64,000 nt of DNA from Ariolimax columbianus (GCA_036924085.1 JAVGWX010000009.1:60787512-60851511); one strand, 5' to 3'. Counted from the stretch's first letter, positions 32,901-47,900 are shown. Notes: generated by a model not told the origin, from the sequence alone. Translations and numbers: made by a program.

Positions 32901-35900
32901 GACCCAGGACACCAAGGAGTCGCTGGATTTGATCTTGGAGCAGGTCAGAAGACTGACGAAAGATAGTTTCCTACAGACACACAGTCATGAGAGCGACGTT
33001 CTGCAAAGGACATGCTACATGATGATGATGAAAATGGACTTTTCAATATCCTCAGGTAATTCAGATGCTTGATCATTGGCCTTATTAAATAATAAGTAAT
33101 GTCCTGATTCATGAAGTTCAAATCCCATTGCTTGGAAAGCTGCAACTTTAAAAATTAATAGAAAATGTAAATACCAGCAGATTGTCACATGCTCTGCGCT
33201 AAACAAAAACTGAGCATGCATAGAAAGTCCAAACGTAATTGTCTTTCTAAAAGCGAAACATTGTTGTTATGCGGCAGTACGCAATATAAGGGTTAGTGGC
33301 ACTTCTGGATGTTTCAACTTATAACTGATGTTTTACACACAGATACTTCTGTGTGATTTGGACTGTGAAAGATTAAAGTAGTGATGCTTAAAAGTGTAAC
33401 ATCTAATAATCTGACACTTTTCAAAGAGGAGAGAAAAAAACGGCTATAAAATAATATCATGCAATGAGGATGAAAAAAAATAATGAAAGGAGATTTTCAT
33501 GATTATGTACTTAAGTACAAACAGGATCATTGAAATCAATACTGTTTTAAAATATCATCACGCTAAACATAAACAACGAATGATGTTTTCTTCAAATGTT
33601 ATATTCGGATGTATTGATTATGTATTGTAAATTTCAGCTCCTTATGAAGGCGGAGTCTGGAAGGTAAGGGTTGACCTACCAGACAAATATCCCTTCAAGT
33701 CCCCATCAATCGGTAAGCTTTTAATTTTCCTCAATGTTGCCTTTCATTCCTCTGTGAATTATAGGTCTGCAATCATATTTCTGCAGTCTGTCATGCACTG
33801 TTCATTCTTTTCACATCTTTCTATATTTGGATCCTTCTGCTTATACTTTTAACAGTCTTCTCTTCATTTATTTTGAGATTTTCATATATTTCTTTTACCT
33901 TGGTAAAAACAAGGGTTGGTTTGTTATGTTTTATCCTAACTAATATCTCCCATTCCAGCATCTTCTCTGTTTGAGTTGTGTCTCATTTTGATGAGGACCG
34001 GACTTTTCAAGGGATGGACATAAGGGATGAGTGCTTATCCCCTCTAAACTATTGATCCCATCAAAAGTGATAATGGTGGAAACAAATGGAGAAGTGAAAC
34101 AATAGGAGTGGACTTAACCCTACATAAACAGACATTAAGAATCTATAATATATACTGCCCGCCAACAAATAATCTGACCCTAGAAGCCATGAATATTATG
34201 GACCAGGAGAGGTGGGGTTACGCAAAGACCAAATCAGGGGGACACAAACTAGGGGAAGGGGAGGTTGACAGCAGCCTCTATATGATCAACCTCTTAGATG
34301 GCCCTCCAATGTTTTATTCAAGATGAGGACCATCAACATCATCCCCTGACTTTACCACTGACGATCTAAGCCAAAAATTCAAAAGAACAGTACTCGCACC
34401 TTTTGCAGAAAGTGATCACAGACCCAACTTACTATAAACCTTGGAAACATTCCATCAGACAACAAGCCAATACCTAGATGGAACTATAAGAAAGCAGACT
34501 GGCAGAACATTACCACAAGTACAGATCTCTACTGCCAGTCCATCAACAACCACCACAGGAAAGTAGATAGTAAGATTGTGGATACCAGCACCTTCTAAAG
34601 GCAGCAATAGAAATCTTAACAGGTGCTAGAAGAAACTACAAACCATATTGGTCATCAAAAGTGCAAAAGATAAAACTTCAACAGAGACAAAAGAAAAAGT
34701 TAAAATTAACCAAAATCAAGAAAGTAATAGCGCACTCAAGGCAGCTGCAGCAAGATATAGGAAAGCAATCAAACAGGCATACAGGAAAATTGGCACGCTC
34801 AAACAGACATGCAGGAAAATTGGCACGCTCAAACAGACATGCAGGAAAATTGGCACAATCAAACAGGCATACAGGAAAATTGGCACGCTCAAACAGACAT
34901 GCAGGAAAATTGGCACACTCAAACAGGCATACAGGAAAATTGGCACTATCAAACAGAAATGCTGATAGGGTGAGCAAGACACTCTGAAAGCTAGCAAAGG
35001 CATTTCATGCTAACAATTGCAATTAAAAATTAGGGAAAGTTGCTAGCTGGAAGAAAGAAAAAATTTGATGTTCTAGTCAAAATTATGCAGAAACAAGTAG
35101 AAACAAAATTTCCACACACATAAAAAGATATATTACGAGAGAAATTGACCATACATATATAATAAATGATATAATCACAGGAATCCCTAGAAGAGTGCAC
35201 ATTACATTAAAAGGAGTTTGCTTAGCTACTCCTGTAGCTAGAATCCAAATACGAGAGTAAATAAATTAGAGACATGGACTAATAAATGGCAAATAGTCAT
35301 CAACTAAACCAAAACCATTACACAAATCTTTTCCCTGTCTGTGAAACCACATAACAGTAAGTGGTCAGACTCTCCCCCTAGATATGTCCAACTTATCTAG
35401 GAGTAATATAGGACCCAAGACAGACCTGGAAAAACCAGATTCAAAAAGCAACCAACAAAGCTAAGAACAGAAGGACCATAATGAAAACGATATTAGTCTC
35501 AACATGGGAAGCTGACATGAACCACCTAAAGAAACTATACATAAGTTATATGAGACCCATGCTAGAATACGGAATAGCAGCTTGGTCTACTGCAATACAA
35601 AATAATTTCCACAAAATTAATCAAACCCAAAACCAAGGTATACGTATCATCACTGGAGCTATTAGAACAACACAAATAAATGCAATGGAGAACATCACAA
35701 GAATAGAAAATTTGGACATGTCAGGAGACCGAACAACAAGTTCAAACGAATGCTAGAACATCCAATTTATGACAAGATAAATCGCATGGAAAGAGGGAGA
35801 TTATAGAGAAACTACTTCATCTCAAAAACAAAAGATATTGAAAATTTAATCATAAGCATGGTGGTGGTTAGAGACTAAAACAAACATTCCAAATTCCACC

Positions 35901-38900
35901 ATGTAAAATAGCAGAATCCACTGAGATGGTAGAAACCATTGAAAGAATAGAGAAGAAGGCAACTTGGGCAGATTTAGAAAAGAAAATCATCATGAAAGAA
36001 AATATTAGGAGGGTATACCCACCAAAAACATGGATACACATATTTACAGATGGCTCAGTTAACAAAGCCACATCCAACGAAGGTGGAAGGGTCTATTACA
36101 GACTAAGGAACAAAGAAGAAAATCTTTAGTACTAACAATGGGAACATGCTCCAAAGAATTGTATGCGGAAGTAGAGGCACTGAAAGCTGCGGCTGAGCTT
36201 GTAATCCAAAGTGAAAATATCCACCAAGGAACCACAGTATTCCTGACTGATGCATTGTCAGTATTAGTAGCTCTAAAACAACATGAAGATGGAAATCTTG
36301 AGCAATGTATGCACTACCCCTGACACAGCTTTCAGCAGAACACCCAAGGTTCGTCATTCAGGGGATCTCCTCCCACTGCAATATTGAAGGCAATGAAGCT
36401 GCAGACAGACTAGCAAAGTGTTGAGGAGCTTTCCCACAGACCTGAGCATCATAGATAATAAGGCCAAGGCCATAATTTCAGTCAAATGAGGAGGGGGGAG
36501 GAGGGAATGGGCTGATCAACACCCCCATTTCTGAAAATGAGACAACTACTTTAACTTAACTAGAGAAGAGCAAGCCATCCGTCATCTTCAGACTGAGAAC
36601 TGGGCATAACAGACTCAAGGGTCATTTTTACAACAAAATGAGGATTGGGACAGATGACAAGTGTCCCTGTGGGAAACATAACATGACAGTGGAACACATC
36701 CTACAAAGCACCAGTCTCATACACGAATAGATAGAACAATACTGCCTAATCAGACAGATATGAGACACAAGCTTAACAGAGATAAAACAGCTTTACAAAC
36801 AAAAGTGTCCTTTGTAAGAGAAACCAGGACCTTTATTTGAGAATGAACTAAGAAAATGAACATTATTGAACATCTCTAGGAAGTTGGATGATTAGCAACA
36901 GGTACCCATTCACCATCTGGTGACCTCAAATTATTTCAATACCTGCAACAGGAGTGACTGGTGATCCTCAAACACTGTCAGGATGTTGGTTTTATCTATG
37001 AGACAACATTGCCTGATTTGTGTCAATGGCCATGATGATCACCCATGTTACTGACCATCTTTTTTCAGCATCCATTATGTCTGAACTTCAGAGAGAAAAG
37101 TGTATCTAATTAACCAGCAATTGCTCCTTGTTTACTGTTTACATGAAACTACATGCTGGGATTTCTAAGTTTCTGAAGAACAATGTGATTAAATATTGTT
37201 GATTTATCTTTTTTTCTTAAAATTTGGTGAGATTTGGTAAGGGGCATATTTTATTAGTGTATATTAAACTACCTCACCTCATGTTCATGCTGAGCACTGG
37301 AAACTACGTGATCCCTGTAGTAGTGAACAATATGCAAATGAAGCCAAGCATAGCACAACCACCTGGAGGAGGACCTAACTTTCATCAGCATGCTCAGGAT
37401 ATGAGGAAAGCTACTGCAACCCACCACTCAACGCCTATTTCAGGGCGCACAAAATAATAAACTTACTCATTGTGGGCATTCACAAAAACAACATGGGTCA
37501 AATTTGTTCTACAACAGTTATTGGAAAATAATTGTCCTGTAATCTCACATGTGGATCTCTGGGTCTCTTATTGTGAAGGATAGAGTAGATCCACTGCATG
37601 CATGTTGTTACAAGTAGCTATGAAGGGTTGTACATGGGGCTGGCAACCTTACCATGCGAATTAAAGTGCTGTGAAAGCCACTGCTGCAGGAGTAGGTAAT
37701 ATGTTTGTTCAGAATCCCTGCAAGATGATCACCTGAAGGGTTGGTCCCATGCTCCTATAGGAACAAAATAGGAAGGGTAGATAAGATGTATAATACTACA
37801 TGTTTTTCTATGTCACACAATTACTTTAAAGAACAAAGCTGGTAAATTTTTAGTCTAATATTCTTCTCTTAGTCTCTCCTCATGGGTGTGTAGAGTTCTT
37901 TGTATATACTCGCATTCAAATAACAGACAAATAGGTGATCAGTCTGTTGTGTCTATGCATGATTGGTCTGTTGTGTCTTTACATAGTGGAGAGGCAGCCT
38001 CTATTTTTGCATTCGCTGTTGCGAAATCTGGACTGTATACTCTTGACATGCAAGGAGGTTAAACCACTTCTACGCAGGTTGCTTGGGGTGAATACTCCAC
38101 ATCCGATGGCTAGATCGTGTTACTGACATTGAGGTTCTCTCGAGGGATGACATGCCCAGCATCTATGCACTGCTTCAAAAAGAATGATTAGGATGGGCCG
38201 GACACCTCATATGTATGTCAGACGAATGGCTTCCAAAGAAGCTCCTCTACGATGAACTGAGGGAAGAGTGGCGCAAGAGGGGTCGCCCAAAGAAGTGTTT
38301 TAAAGACAGTCTGAGGGACTCATTCGAAGGTTGCTAGATAGATGTCACCATCTGAGAATGTCTTGCACAAAACATCTAACTTGAGAAGCACAATCCAAAT
38401 TGGTGTAGCTACCAGCAAAGACCACTGTGTTGTGAAAGCCAAGCGCAGACGCAAGATCCGGAAATCACTAACAGCGGGAACACCAACACCTTCTACAGAC
38501 CTCGTGTGTCTGTCATGCAACAGATGTTTTCGTACCCGCATTGGCATGTTCAGCCACATGCGCACTCACACCCATCAGGGAAAGCTGTGACAAGGATGAT
38601 CTCAGCGGCTCTTATCGAAAACGATGGACAGCTATTATTGGGTAGGAGTTTCATTGCCTTTAGAATTTTTGCAGACAGCAACTAAAAATATGTTCTTTCC
38701 AAGACTTCTTTTACATGCTCAGCATGTACATAGGTCCTCAGTTTAACATCCGTCTCCAATATAACTAGGCAGCTGGATCTTACCACCCTTGAGACTAGAG
38801 GACACTTGAAACTTGAGATTTAATCACTCCACAATTTGCGCTTTCATTTATTTCTTATCTCTCAGCTATAGCAACAGGTTTAATTTAATGCATGAACTGC

Positions 38901-41900
38901 AATTATATAAAAAAATATATATTGTTCGCTTTTAAAAAAAATCAATATGCTCTAGTCAGTCTAGCTTTTATTGTGTGCAATACTTATTGTTAATGCAAAG
39001 AAAGGCAGGAAGGGAACAACCACCCCACCTCAAAAAAAATCTCAGTCTAGTTCAAAGCAGCTGCTAACACTTCATCCCAGACAGCAGTGTCTGTTACGGG
39101 ATTACCTTGCCTTCTTGGGTATAAGAGTGACAGAGCATTTGCTTCTAACAGCAAAGGGATTGGATTCACAATGAAATTGTGTCATGCTCCAGTCTGTAAG
39201 TAAGAAGCATGTCCTTTCTACCTAGCTGTAAATAAGTACCTGACTTACTGTTAGGGAAAGTGGGGCTGTGATAAAAGGAACAGGTAGCCATGCCCTCCTC
39301 ACCACCACCAACAACAAAAAACTGAGATGTAGTACATGAACAATCCTATTATTTAATCACCAATAACAGAGTTTGCTATGGGACTACTTGGACTAGGATA
39401 TATGTATGTGTTATTTTATAGACTTTTTATGTGTGTTCCATATTGGAAATTTGTTTGTCAGAAAATTTACAATGCAGTCTTTAATATTGATTTCTTCAGG
39501 ATTTATGAATCGTGTTTATCATCCAAACATTGATGAAGTGTAAGTAGTACCATCAACGTTGTAATTGTAATTAACAGTAGTTGTAGAATTGGACATACAA
39601 GCGATGTTTTTTAGCAAAATTATTCAAGCGTTTTATCAACATGATAATTTTTAGTTTTGCCTCAATAGATTAATGTTCTTCATCTTCTGCGTTTGTTCTC
39701 AAACTCCCGCTACCAAGCCTTGAAGAGGGCTTTGCAAGTAGCAGGAGGTAGTTCAAAGAATGGAATGTATCTTGTCGCTAGTTTACAGCTTGACTGCGAT
39801 ATTTGCACCTTTCGGTCCGACACATCCGTCTTCGGCAACAGATTAATGTTGAAATCTTCTTCATCTACCTTTTTCCTGAAAAGTATTTTGCCACTTTTGT
39901 GTCAAAGTGTACAGCGAGGCTGCTATATTTGCACCTTTTGGACCGACACATTCAGTTTCAACTGGATTCTTTTAGTACCGCTATTTGCCTTCCTGTTGCA
40001 TCCCTGTTCTTTTAGACTACACTAGTGCATTCTGTTTGCAGGAGAGCGTAAGAAGTGAGGGGGAATCGACCGGATAAGCCAGCGGTGGCCAAATATGGAA
40101 AAGGCCAAATAGTGATCCAAGTGGGGGGACAAATAGAAGTTGATATAAGCCCGGGGGGATTACTGCGTGGGGGGTTGGGGCTGATAGCAGAAAGGGGCGG
40201 GTGCAAATGAAGGCAAATAGATGGGGACCAGTATGAGATTTTAAGAAAAGGTATGGAAGATATTAATGTCATGTGGTTAGAGGCAACCCATGCTGGAGAT
40301 AAATCTGCCCTAAACTGCGAATCGATGATGATCGTCAGAGAAGCAAGAAACTAGACCAGTGACACTAATGTCAGCCTTACCCCGGTGCTCAGGACCATTG
40401 AAGTGGCTGGCAATTGGGGAACCCGTGCGGTTGTGGATTGGGGTGTTGGTGGAAACGCTCACGCAGTTTCATACCAGTTTCCCCAATGTATGTCATACCA
40501 CGCTGGCGGCATATAATAGAATAGATGAGGTTACAGGAATTGCATGTGAATCCTTCTTTGATAAAGAATTCTGCTTTGAGAAAGGTGATGGAGCGAGAGA
40601 GGATGACATGAGGGCAGGTAACACAGCCATGTCTATTTTTGCACATCCTGGTGTCTAGAAGGCTATGATGGCTGGTGTGTAGGCGACTACTGACCAACAA
40701 GTCCCCCAGGTTTCTGTCCTGTTTGTAGGCGACAAGGGGAGGATCGGGAAAAACTATACGTGTGGCAGGATCAGAGTGAAGAATAGGGAGATGGCGGAAT
40801 AAGATATCCGGGACAGAGGCGCAATGAGGGTGATAAGTAAGAACAAGTTTCACGCGGTCAGAGGGAGGTCGATGAGTGGGAGTGAGGGAGTTGTGATGAG
40901 AGATAGGGACAATCCGCTGGAGGGTGGAGGAGAGAGTGGTCTCAGGGTAGAGTTGCTCGTGGAAGAAGTCAAGAATTAACGAGGTAAAGCAATTATGTGA
41001 TAGTAAGAAGCTTTCAAAGATAAGATTTATTACTTTTAATGATATATTTGCATGTGAGTTGGAAACCCCTACTCACACACACACTCACAACCCAACCCCT
41101 CCTTACCTCTACTGCTGTGGCTGTCTTTTATAGATAACCTCTACAGCATAACACAAATAATGAATACCAGATATAGGTAAATATTCTTCTTCTTAGTTCC
41201 TTGGTCAGTGACTGTCATGCCTGATGGTGTCTTTGCAGACATCAACAAACTCCCTCCGCTTCCCCCAGTCAGCATCCATCCTGTACAGTTTCCCAACTCT
41301 GATTCATGATAGTCATTTTGATGTCTACAGTTCTTTGTCAAGTTGTTTTAAGTCTGCCTCTCTTTCACCTTTCCTCTGAGGTCCATATCAAGTTAGCTCG
41401 GGTGATGGTGTCTTGTTCTTTTTTTCAGACATGGCATATCCAATTCCAGTGTCAACCGCACATATTACTTTGTAAATGAGCTTAAATTTGCACATTGAGA
41501 ATTAAGATTTGTAAAATTAATTTACTCATACCCACTAGTATGTTGCACAGCCATGCTAGAAGCTCCCTAGCACTATGCCTGACGCCTACATTAATCTGGT
41601 GCCTAGATTCTCAATAAATTTGTCAACCGTTATCATAGAGCAATCTAGGAATCAATAGACAACTCTATATATGAACTTGTTGAATTGAAACCCTCATATC
41701 AAACTTTGACAGCAACATTTTCTATATTGGACTCGTCCTAGTTATATGTAAGGCTTCATGATTATATTTGAAGTTTTTAAACTCATGACAAATTAAGTAG
41801 GGTGGAAGTCAAAATTAACTTCAGGATCAAGCTAAATATCCTGGACCTAACCTCACGTCCTTGTCGTAGTTCAGGAAAACAGGCTGTGTCACAGCAGTCT

Positions 41901-44900
41901 GGCCAATGAGGTGGGACTGACACGGTAATCTCCATATTCATGAGTTTACTGAGGAGTCTCACATTGCACTACAGAAGGACTTCAGTCCACCTTCTCAAGT
42001 ACACCTCAGAATGTAAGAAGAGCCACTGGAACCAATCTCCAATAAAACATTGAGTTATTTTAATTCAGTATGAATGGCTTCCACAATAACTAAGCAGGGT
42101 TGTTGACGAAGGCTGGCAAAATTGATCATCTAATGTAAAAGACTACAGATACCTCCACTGGAAGAGCACATACATGGTTTGCTAGCTACATCTTGCAAGG
42201 AAGGGTTATAATTGTCATTATAATATGTGATACAAATCTTCATCTCTCCTAGGAAAGATAAGAACGGCATTCAAAAGTTTCTTGGTTTTCCTATTTTAGG
42301 TCTGGTACAGTCTGCTTGGATGTGATTAATCAAGCCTGGACTGCACTTTATGGTATGTTGTGTTATTATGTTAAGCTGAATTAAAGAAAGAGAGGTAGAG
42401 ATGAGGTTCTGTTATGGTATGACAAACTTTATGGGAAAACAGAGAGCATTGAAAGGGCTGGGGAAAACGGAGAGTATTGAAAGGGCTGAATTGCTCAATG
42501 GACAGATGGTTGTGTAAAGAATTGATTCCCAACATCACTTGGCATGACACGTGCTGGTGATGTTAAGCAGAACTGATATCATGGGACTCTGAGCAGGCCC
42601 ATAGGTTATCAGTTTCTTTCAGTAAATGACAAAGAGTAATACTGATTGTTTCTATAGCTTACTGGTTATTCAGACTTCTAATTTATGGTACACTCAAAAC
42701 TAACTTTACTACTTCACAATTGTATTTATTATTAAAGAACATTTTACAATGGTGGCAACTACTCTATCGAGTCAGAAATCCATTTACAGCTGGGTGTACT
42801 GGAGTGCAATATGATGACTAGTGAATGTAACTTATTAGTGTTGGTGGGAGAGATCAGCACTCTACTCCTTTAGCCACTCACTCAAACATGTTACATAATT
42901 AAGCCCACTGAGGCAAAGAATAGTGTGATCTAGCCCTATAGGGTAGAGGACTCTCCAACTGATTAGGATTGTACACTCCCATATTCACCATACCAAATAA
43001 TGCTATGTGTGTAACATTCTTTAGGATTTAAAAGAAAGTTCTAGAAACAATACCTTAATAAATTACATATTTGACATCTGTCCTTTTGTTAAGACCCAGA
43101 TTAGATCTATGCATTTCTGCCAATCTGATTTATCAGGTCTTTACATTTCTGCCAATTTGACTCAACAGATCTATACATTTCTGCCAATTTGACTCATCAG
43201 ATCTATACATTTCTGCCAATCTGATTTATCAGGTCTATACATTTCTGCCAATTTGACTCAACAGATATATACATTTCTGCCAATCTGACTCATCAGATCT
43301 ATACATTTCTGCCAATTTGACTCATCAGATCTATACATTTCTGCCAATCTGATTTATCAGGTCTATACATTTCTGCCAATTTGACTCAACAGATCTATAC
43401 ATTTCTGCCAATTTGACTCATCAGATCTATACATTTCTGCCAATTTGATTCATCAGATCTATACATTTCTGTCAATTTGATCAGATTTATACATTTCTGT
43501 CAATTTTATCAGATCTATACATTTCTGTCAATTTTATCAGATCTATACATTTCTGCCAAATTGTTTCATCAGATCTATACATTTCTGCAATTTGATTCAT
43601 CAGATTTATGCATTTCTGTCAATTTCATCAGATTTATACATTTCTGCCAATTTCTTCGCAGCCATATTCATGTAAATTTAATTTCAGCTTTGCATTTTTA
43701 TTTTTATATGTGCTGTGCAAGATTTGGTTTGTCTGGTGCACACATTTTCACCTGCTGAAGTTGATATGTGCGGCATGTTTTGTTTTGTATGTGTTATTGG
43801 CTCAATTTAAACCATATCAACCCCATACATCAGCAGATGAGAAATCACGAATCAAATGCTCACAGCAGCATGGTTATTCCAACCATGGTATATGGCTGCA
43901 AGGTATAGAACCTATGAAAAGCAGATGCAGAGTATCTTTGAGTTGCTCAAGTGGCAGTGGCAAGCAGAACATTTGCGTATTCATACCAACCTAAATCAGG
44001 CATCAAACCTCCTTCAAAGACCTTATAAATACTATATTGTTAAGAAAAATCGAGATGTGTGCATACCTGACAACAGATGGACACAAAAAGTGATATCCTG
44101 GTGGCCCTATAACTTTGTGTCCACTCGGACCTCCACCAATGAGATGGCAGGATGGCCTTGGTCCAGCATGGTAATCCAAGCAAAAGATCCAAATTTTGCT
44201 AACTGGCATCAGACATTTGTTATGCCTGATTGAATACCAGGATTTTCAGAAAGATATTGTGGGAGAACTGATATTACGAGGGAAGTCAGAATATAATGTA
44301 CCACACCATTTTTTCCCGAAAATGTTTATTCAACATGCACAAAATTTGTACACAATGTACAAGGATATTTCATGTAAACATATTTATTACTCAACATAAT
44401 CCCAATCAAATTGCACAGCCTTATGCAGACACGAAACAATTGCATGCATATCTTGCACGTACGAGTTTTTGTCCTTTTCTCGTAGCCATTTCTTCACTGC
44501 TTTAATCACACCCTCATCATCCTCAAAATTTGTTCCACTGAGTGCATTTTTAAGTGGACCAAAAAGTTTAAAATTAGCTTGAGTCAGATCAGGACTATAG
44601 GGTGGATGGGGGATTACAGTTCAACATAATTTGGTTATTGCCTTGTGTTGTCAGACTTATGTGAGGGCGCATATTGTCATGAAGGAGAAGCAGTCCTGTT
44701 GGATTCTTGTGAGGGCGAACTCTGAGAACCATCGATTGAGCTTGGTCAGTGTGTTGATGTAAGCTTGCAAATTGATTGTCACTGATCTTGGTATTACATC
44801 CACAACAATCACACCCTCATTGTCCCAAAAGAGTGATCAGGACCTTTCTGGCTGCAGGAGTTTTCTTCAATTTCCTTCTTTGTGGTGATTGAGGATGATG

Positions 44901-47900
44901 CCACTCCATTGACAGCCTTTTTGTATCAGACTCAAAATGTTGCGCCCATATTTCGTCACCTGTAACAATCCTGAACAAAAAGTTGTCTCCATTAGCATCG
45001 ATATTCTCCATTTCAAAAGAAATTGTTTGTTTGACTTTTGTGTTGATTTGTGATATTTTGAGGAACCCATCTTAAGCAAACCATTGCACATCCCAGGTTT
45101 TTGATAATTGGAACTGCACTTCCCTTGCTGACTGAAAATTGCAAGGCCAATTGTTAAATAGTGATTCGCCTATCACTATGAATAATGCCATCAGCACGGT
45201 TCAAAATGTCTGGCCTGGTTGCTGTGGCAGGACGTCAAGAGCGCTGCAGATCATGCAGATCCGTCTCTCTACTTGCTGAAGTTTTAATTATCTGAGCCCA
45301 TCAACTGACTGTGCTTCTTTTTATCGACTGCACAACATCCATACACAGCAAACAGGCGTTTGTGAATATTCACAACAGTTTCTTTTTCTGCAAAGAGGAA
45401 TTCTATAACATTCACTGTTTGTAACGCATGTTGTTCAGAGGCGCCATTTTAACGATTTGTTGCAGCTGGTTCATTTGTCCGAGTGTGGTGTAATTTTGTA
45501 CACACAATCAGCACATTGTAAATCTGAGGTGTGCAAAATTTAATGTTTATATCTTTATTATTAGCTAGAATAAATTATGTGGTGCATTACTTTCTGACAT
45601 CCCCCTCGTATTTATAGCTAAGTCTGTTTTTATCAGTTACATTATTTTGATAATAAATTATTTACTTTTCCAGATCTGTCAAACATTTTTGAATCTTTCC
45701 TGCCACAACTACTGACTTATCCCAACCCCATTGACCCACTCAACGGGGATGCTGCCGCCTTGTATCTTCACAAACCAGAGGAGTTCAAAAAACGAGTCAA
45801 AGGTTTGTGAAAACTCAAATATGTGATCAGTACCAAAGATACCAATTTATAACTGGAATAATAAATGCTGAAACTATTTGGATCTTCCTCCAAATTTACC
45901 AGTAAATTAAAATCTTTAGGAGTGATACCTGAACTAATTTGTCATGTGAAAATTCAAATATGCTATCATAATCAAGTTTGAATTGAAAATTTTCTGTTGG
46001 ATAAACAATTTTTTCCTTTTTCCATTCAAAAATAAATTCATTGTTACATAAAACCAAAATATCAGCTCGATGAGCAATAAACAAATATGCTATGTTGTTT
46101 TAACACAAAGTTAACATCTGCTTTGAATAAAGCAATGTATGTTTAGCTTCTCTGTGTCAGCCACACATGCCCCTGTCACATTTTTACACTGAAGACCTGA
46201 CCCCACTAACTTCCCAACTCTCACTGTTGGCTTCTAGTAGCTGGTAGTGCACACCAGTAGCCATAACCCTGCTTTGACTAGCAGGCTCAACACAGTGGGG
46301 GTATCGGTCAAGTTTTACTTAATATAGGAACTGCCTATCTAGAGTGCATGAAGTCCAGAATGAATGAACCGAAGGCCTAACTACCACATCAATGGCACAG
46401 AAAACATGACAGCAATGCTACTGACACGCCAAAGGCACAATCCAATGTAAAGGATCGATGACCTGCCCAACTATCAGCGTTCTCCAAGCATACTTGCCAT
46501 TACTTAATACTAGTTCCTACCTGGGTCATAGACGAAGACGTTCAAACAACAGCTACATCTCCTAGTCTTCCATGGGGCAGATGAACCTTTGGTCAACTGC
46601 ACTCTCTCAGATAACCAGGCTTATTCTGGCAACCGGCCCATGCACTGTGCTGAACCACCACAGTCCCAAGGTGGTTGTATATTCCAGGAACAACCAAAAC
46701 AATACAATTACAAAAATGGCAAAGTTATTTTCAAATTCATTAGTCTTGTCTTATCTACTAGTGTTGGAGGTGTCGTGTGGAGCTTTAGTTTTCTGTCAAG
46801 GGCCAGACGCGTCCCTGAAGAAGTCATTATCCTATGACGATTTAGAATATCTGCAACATTTCCTATCCATCTAGTTCTTGGTCTGCCACAGTTGCAAAAA
46901 TGTGATCGCCTTACGTTATAGACGCACAGGGGAAATTTGTCAGGTTGCATTCTCATTAGGTGGTCGAACCACTTGATTCTCTCCTCATCAGTATATTTAG
47001 TACAAACTCTTGCTTCGGCTATTTTTCTTACATTTTCATTGCGCATTATTTCTATCCTAGTTACATCGATTGTTTTCCTGAGGCATCTCATCTCACATGT
47101 TGGGATCTTTCTCTGTAGAGATTTTGCTTGTCCATGTTTGGCACTGGTAACAGAGAGTTGGCATGAATACACTGTTGATCGGCATTCTTTGTGTGGACAT
47201 GTTTATGTTAGGATGTTTCAATAATGGTGACAGCTGATATGCAATTGCATTTGCTTATTGGCATCAGTTTTACTACTGAGCTAAATTACGATCTAAACAT
47301 CATAAGACACATAATTAAACTATCTTTGATGTGAAAGCCATAAATCCTTCGACTCGGTTTATCAGCCGGCTTTATGGAAAGCCCTCAAGGGAATAGGCAC
47401 CTAGGCCCCACTGTTGAACCTGATCAAGGAGCTACAGAAGGTCAGTGGCGCCAGAATTCGATTGGGTGGCACTCTCTCTGACAGATTCACCATGACTTTG
47501 GCTGGCAGACAGGGACGTGTTCTTGCCCCCGACCCATTCTGCCGGGCACATCAGGATCTCGTTTACGCGGACGACATTGTCCTGTTCGGCACAGACAGAG
47601 CTGCTCTGCAGCGTTCTCTGGAAATATTAGACATCGAAACACCTTCCTTAGGCCTGTCTATATCCTGGGCCAAAACCAAAGTTCACTACTTCATTTCCGA
47701 TACAGCACCCCAGAGTATTGAAACTCAAGGTCACACTGCGGAGAGCACCAACGAATTCATCTATCTCGATATTATGAAATCATCCAATGGGCGCAGCGGA
47801 TTGGACTAGCTGCGTTCGCTATGCACGACCTCCGACGTGTGTGGAGTAATGGCAAGATCTCCCTTTATACAAAAATCTGCATCTACCAGTCCTGCGTGGT

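Noticed and set aside
33664..33669. Internal gtaagg inside UBE2H exon 3 as an alternative donor
   Set aside because: Using it would remove the conserved [17 protein letters not shown] segment. The downstream donor at 33713 keeps frame and homology.
38342..38590. Host C2H2 zinc-finger gene
   Set aside because: The single finger follows RT-tail motifs in adjacent frames and has no exon structure.
46572..46874. Plus-strand ORF at 46572-46874 as a secreted protein
   Set aside because: It overlaps the opposite strand of a LINE C-terminal frame (46712-47170) and has no supporting domain.
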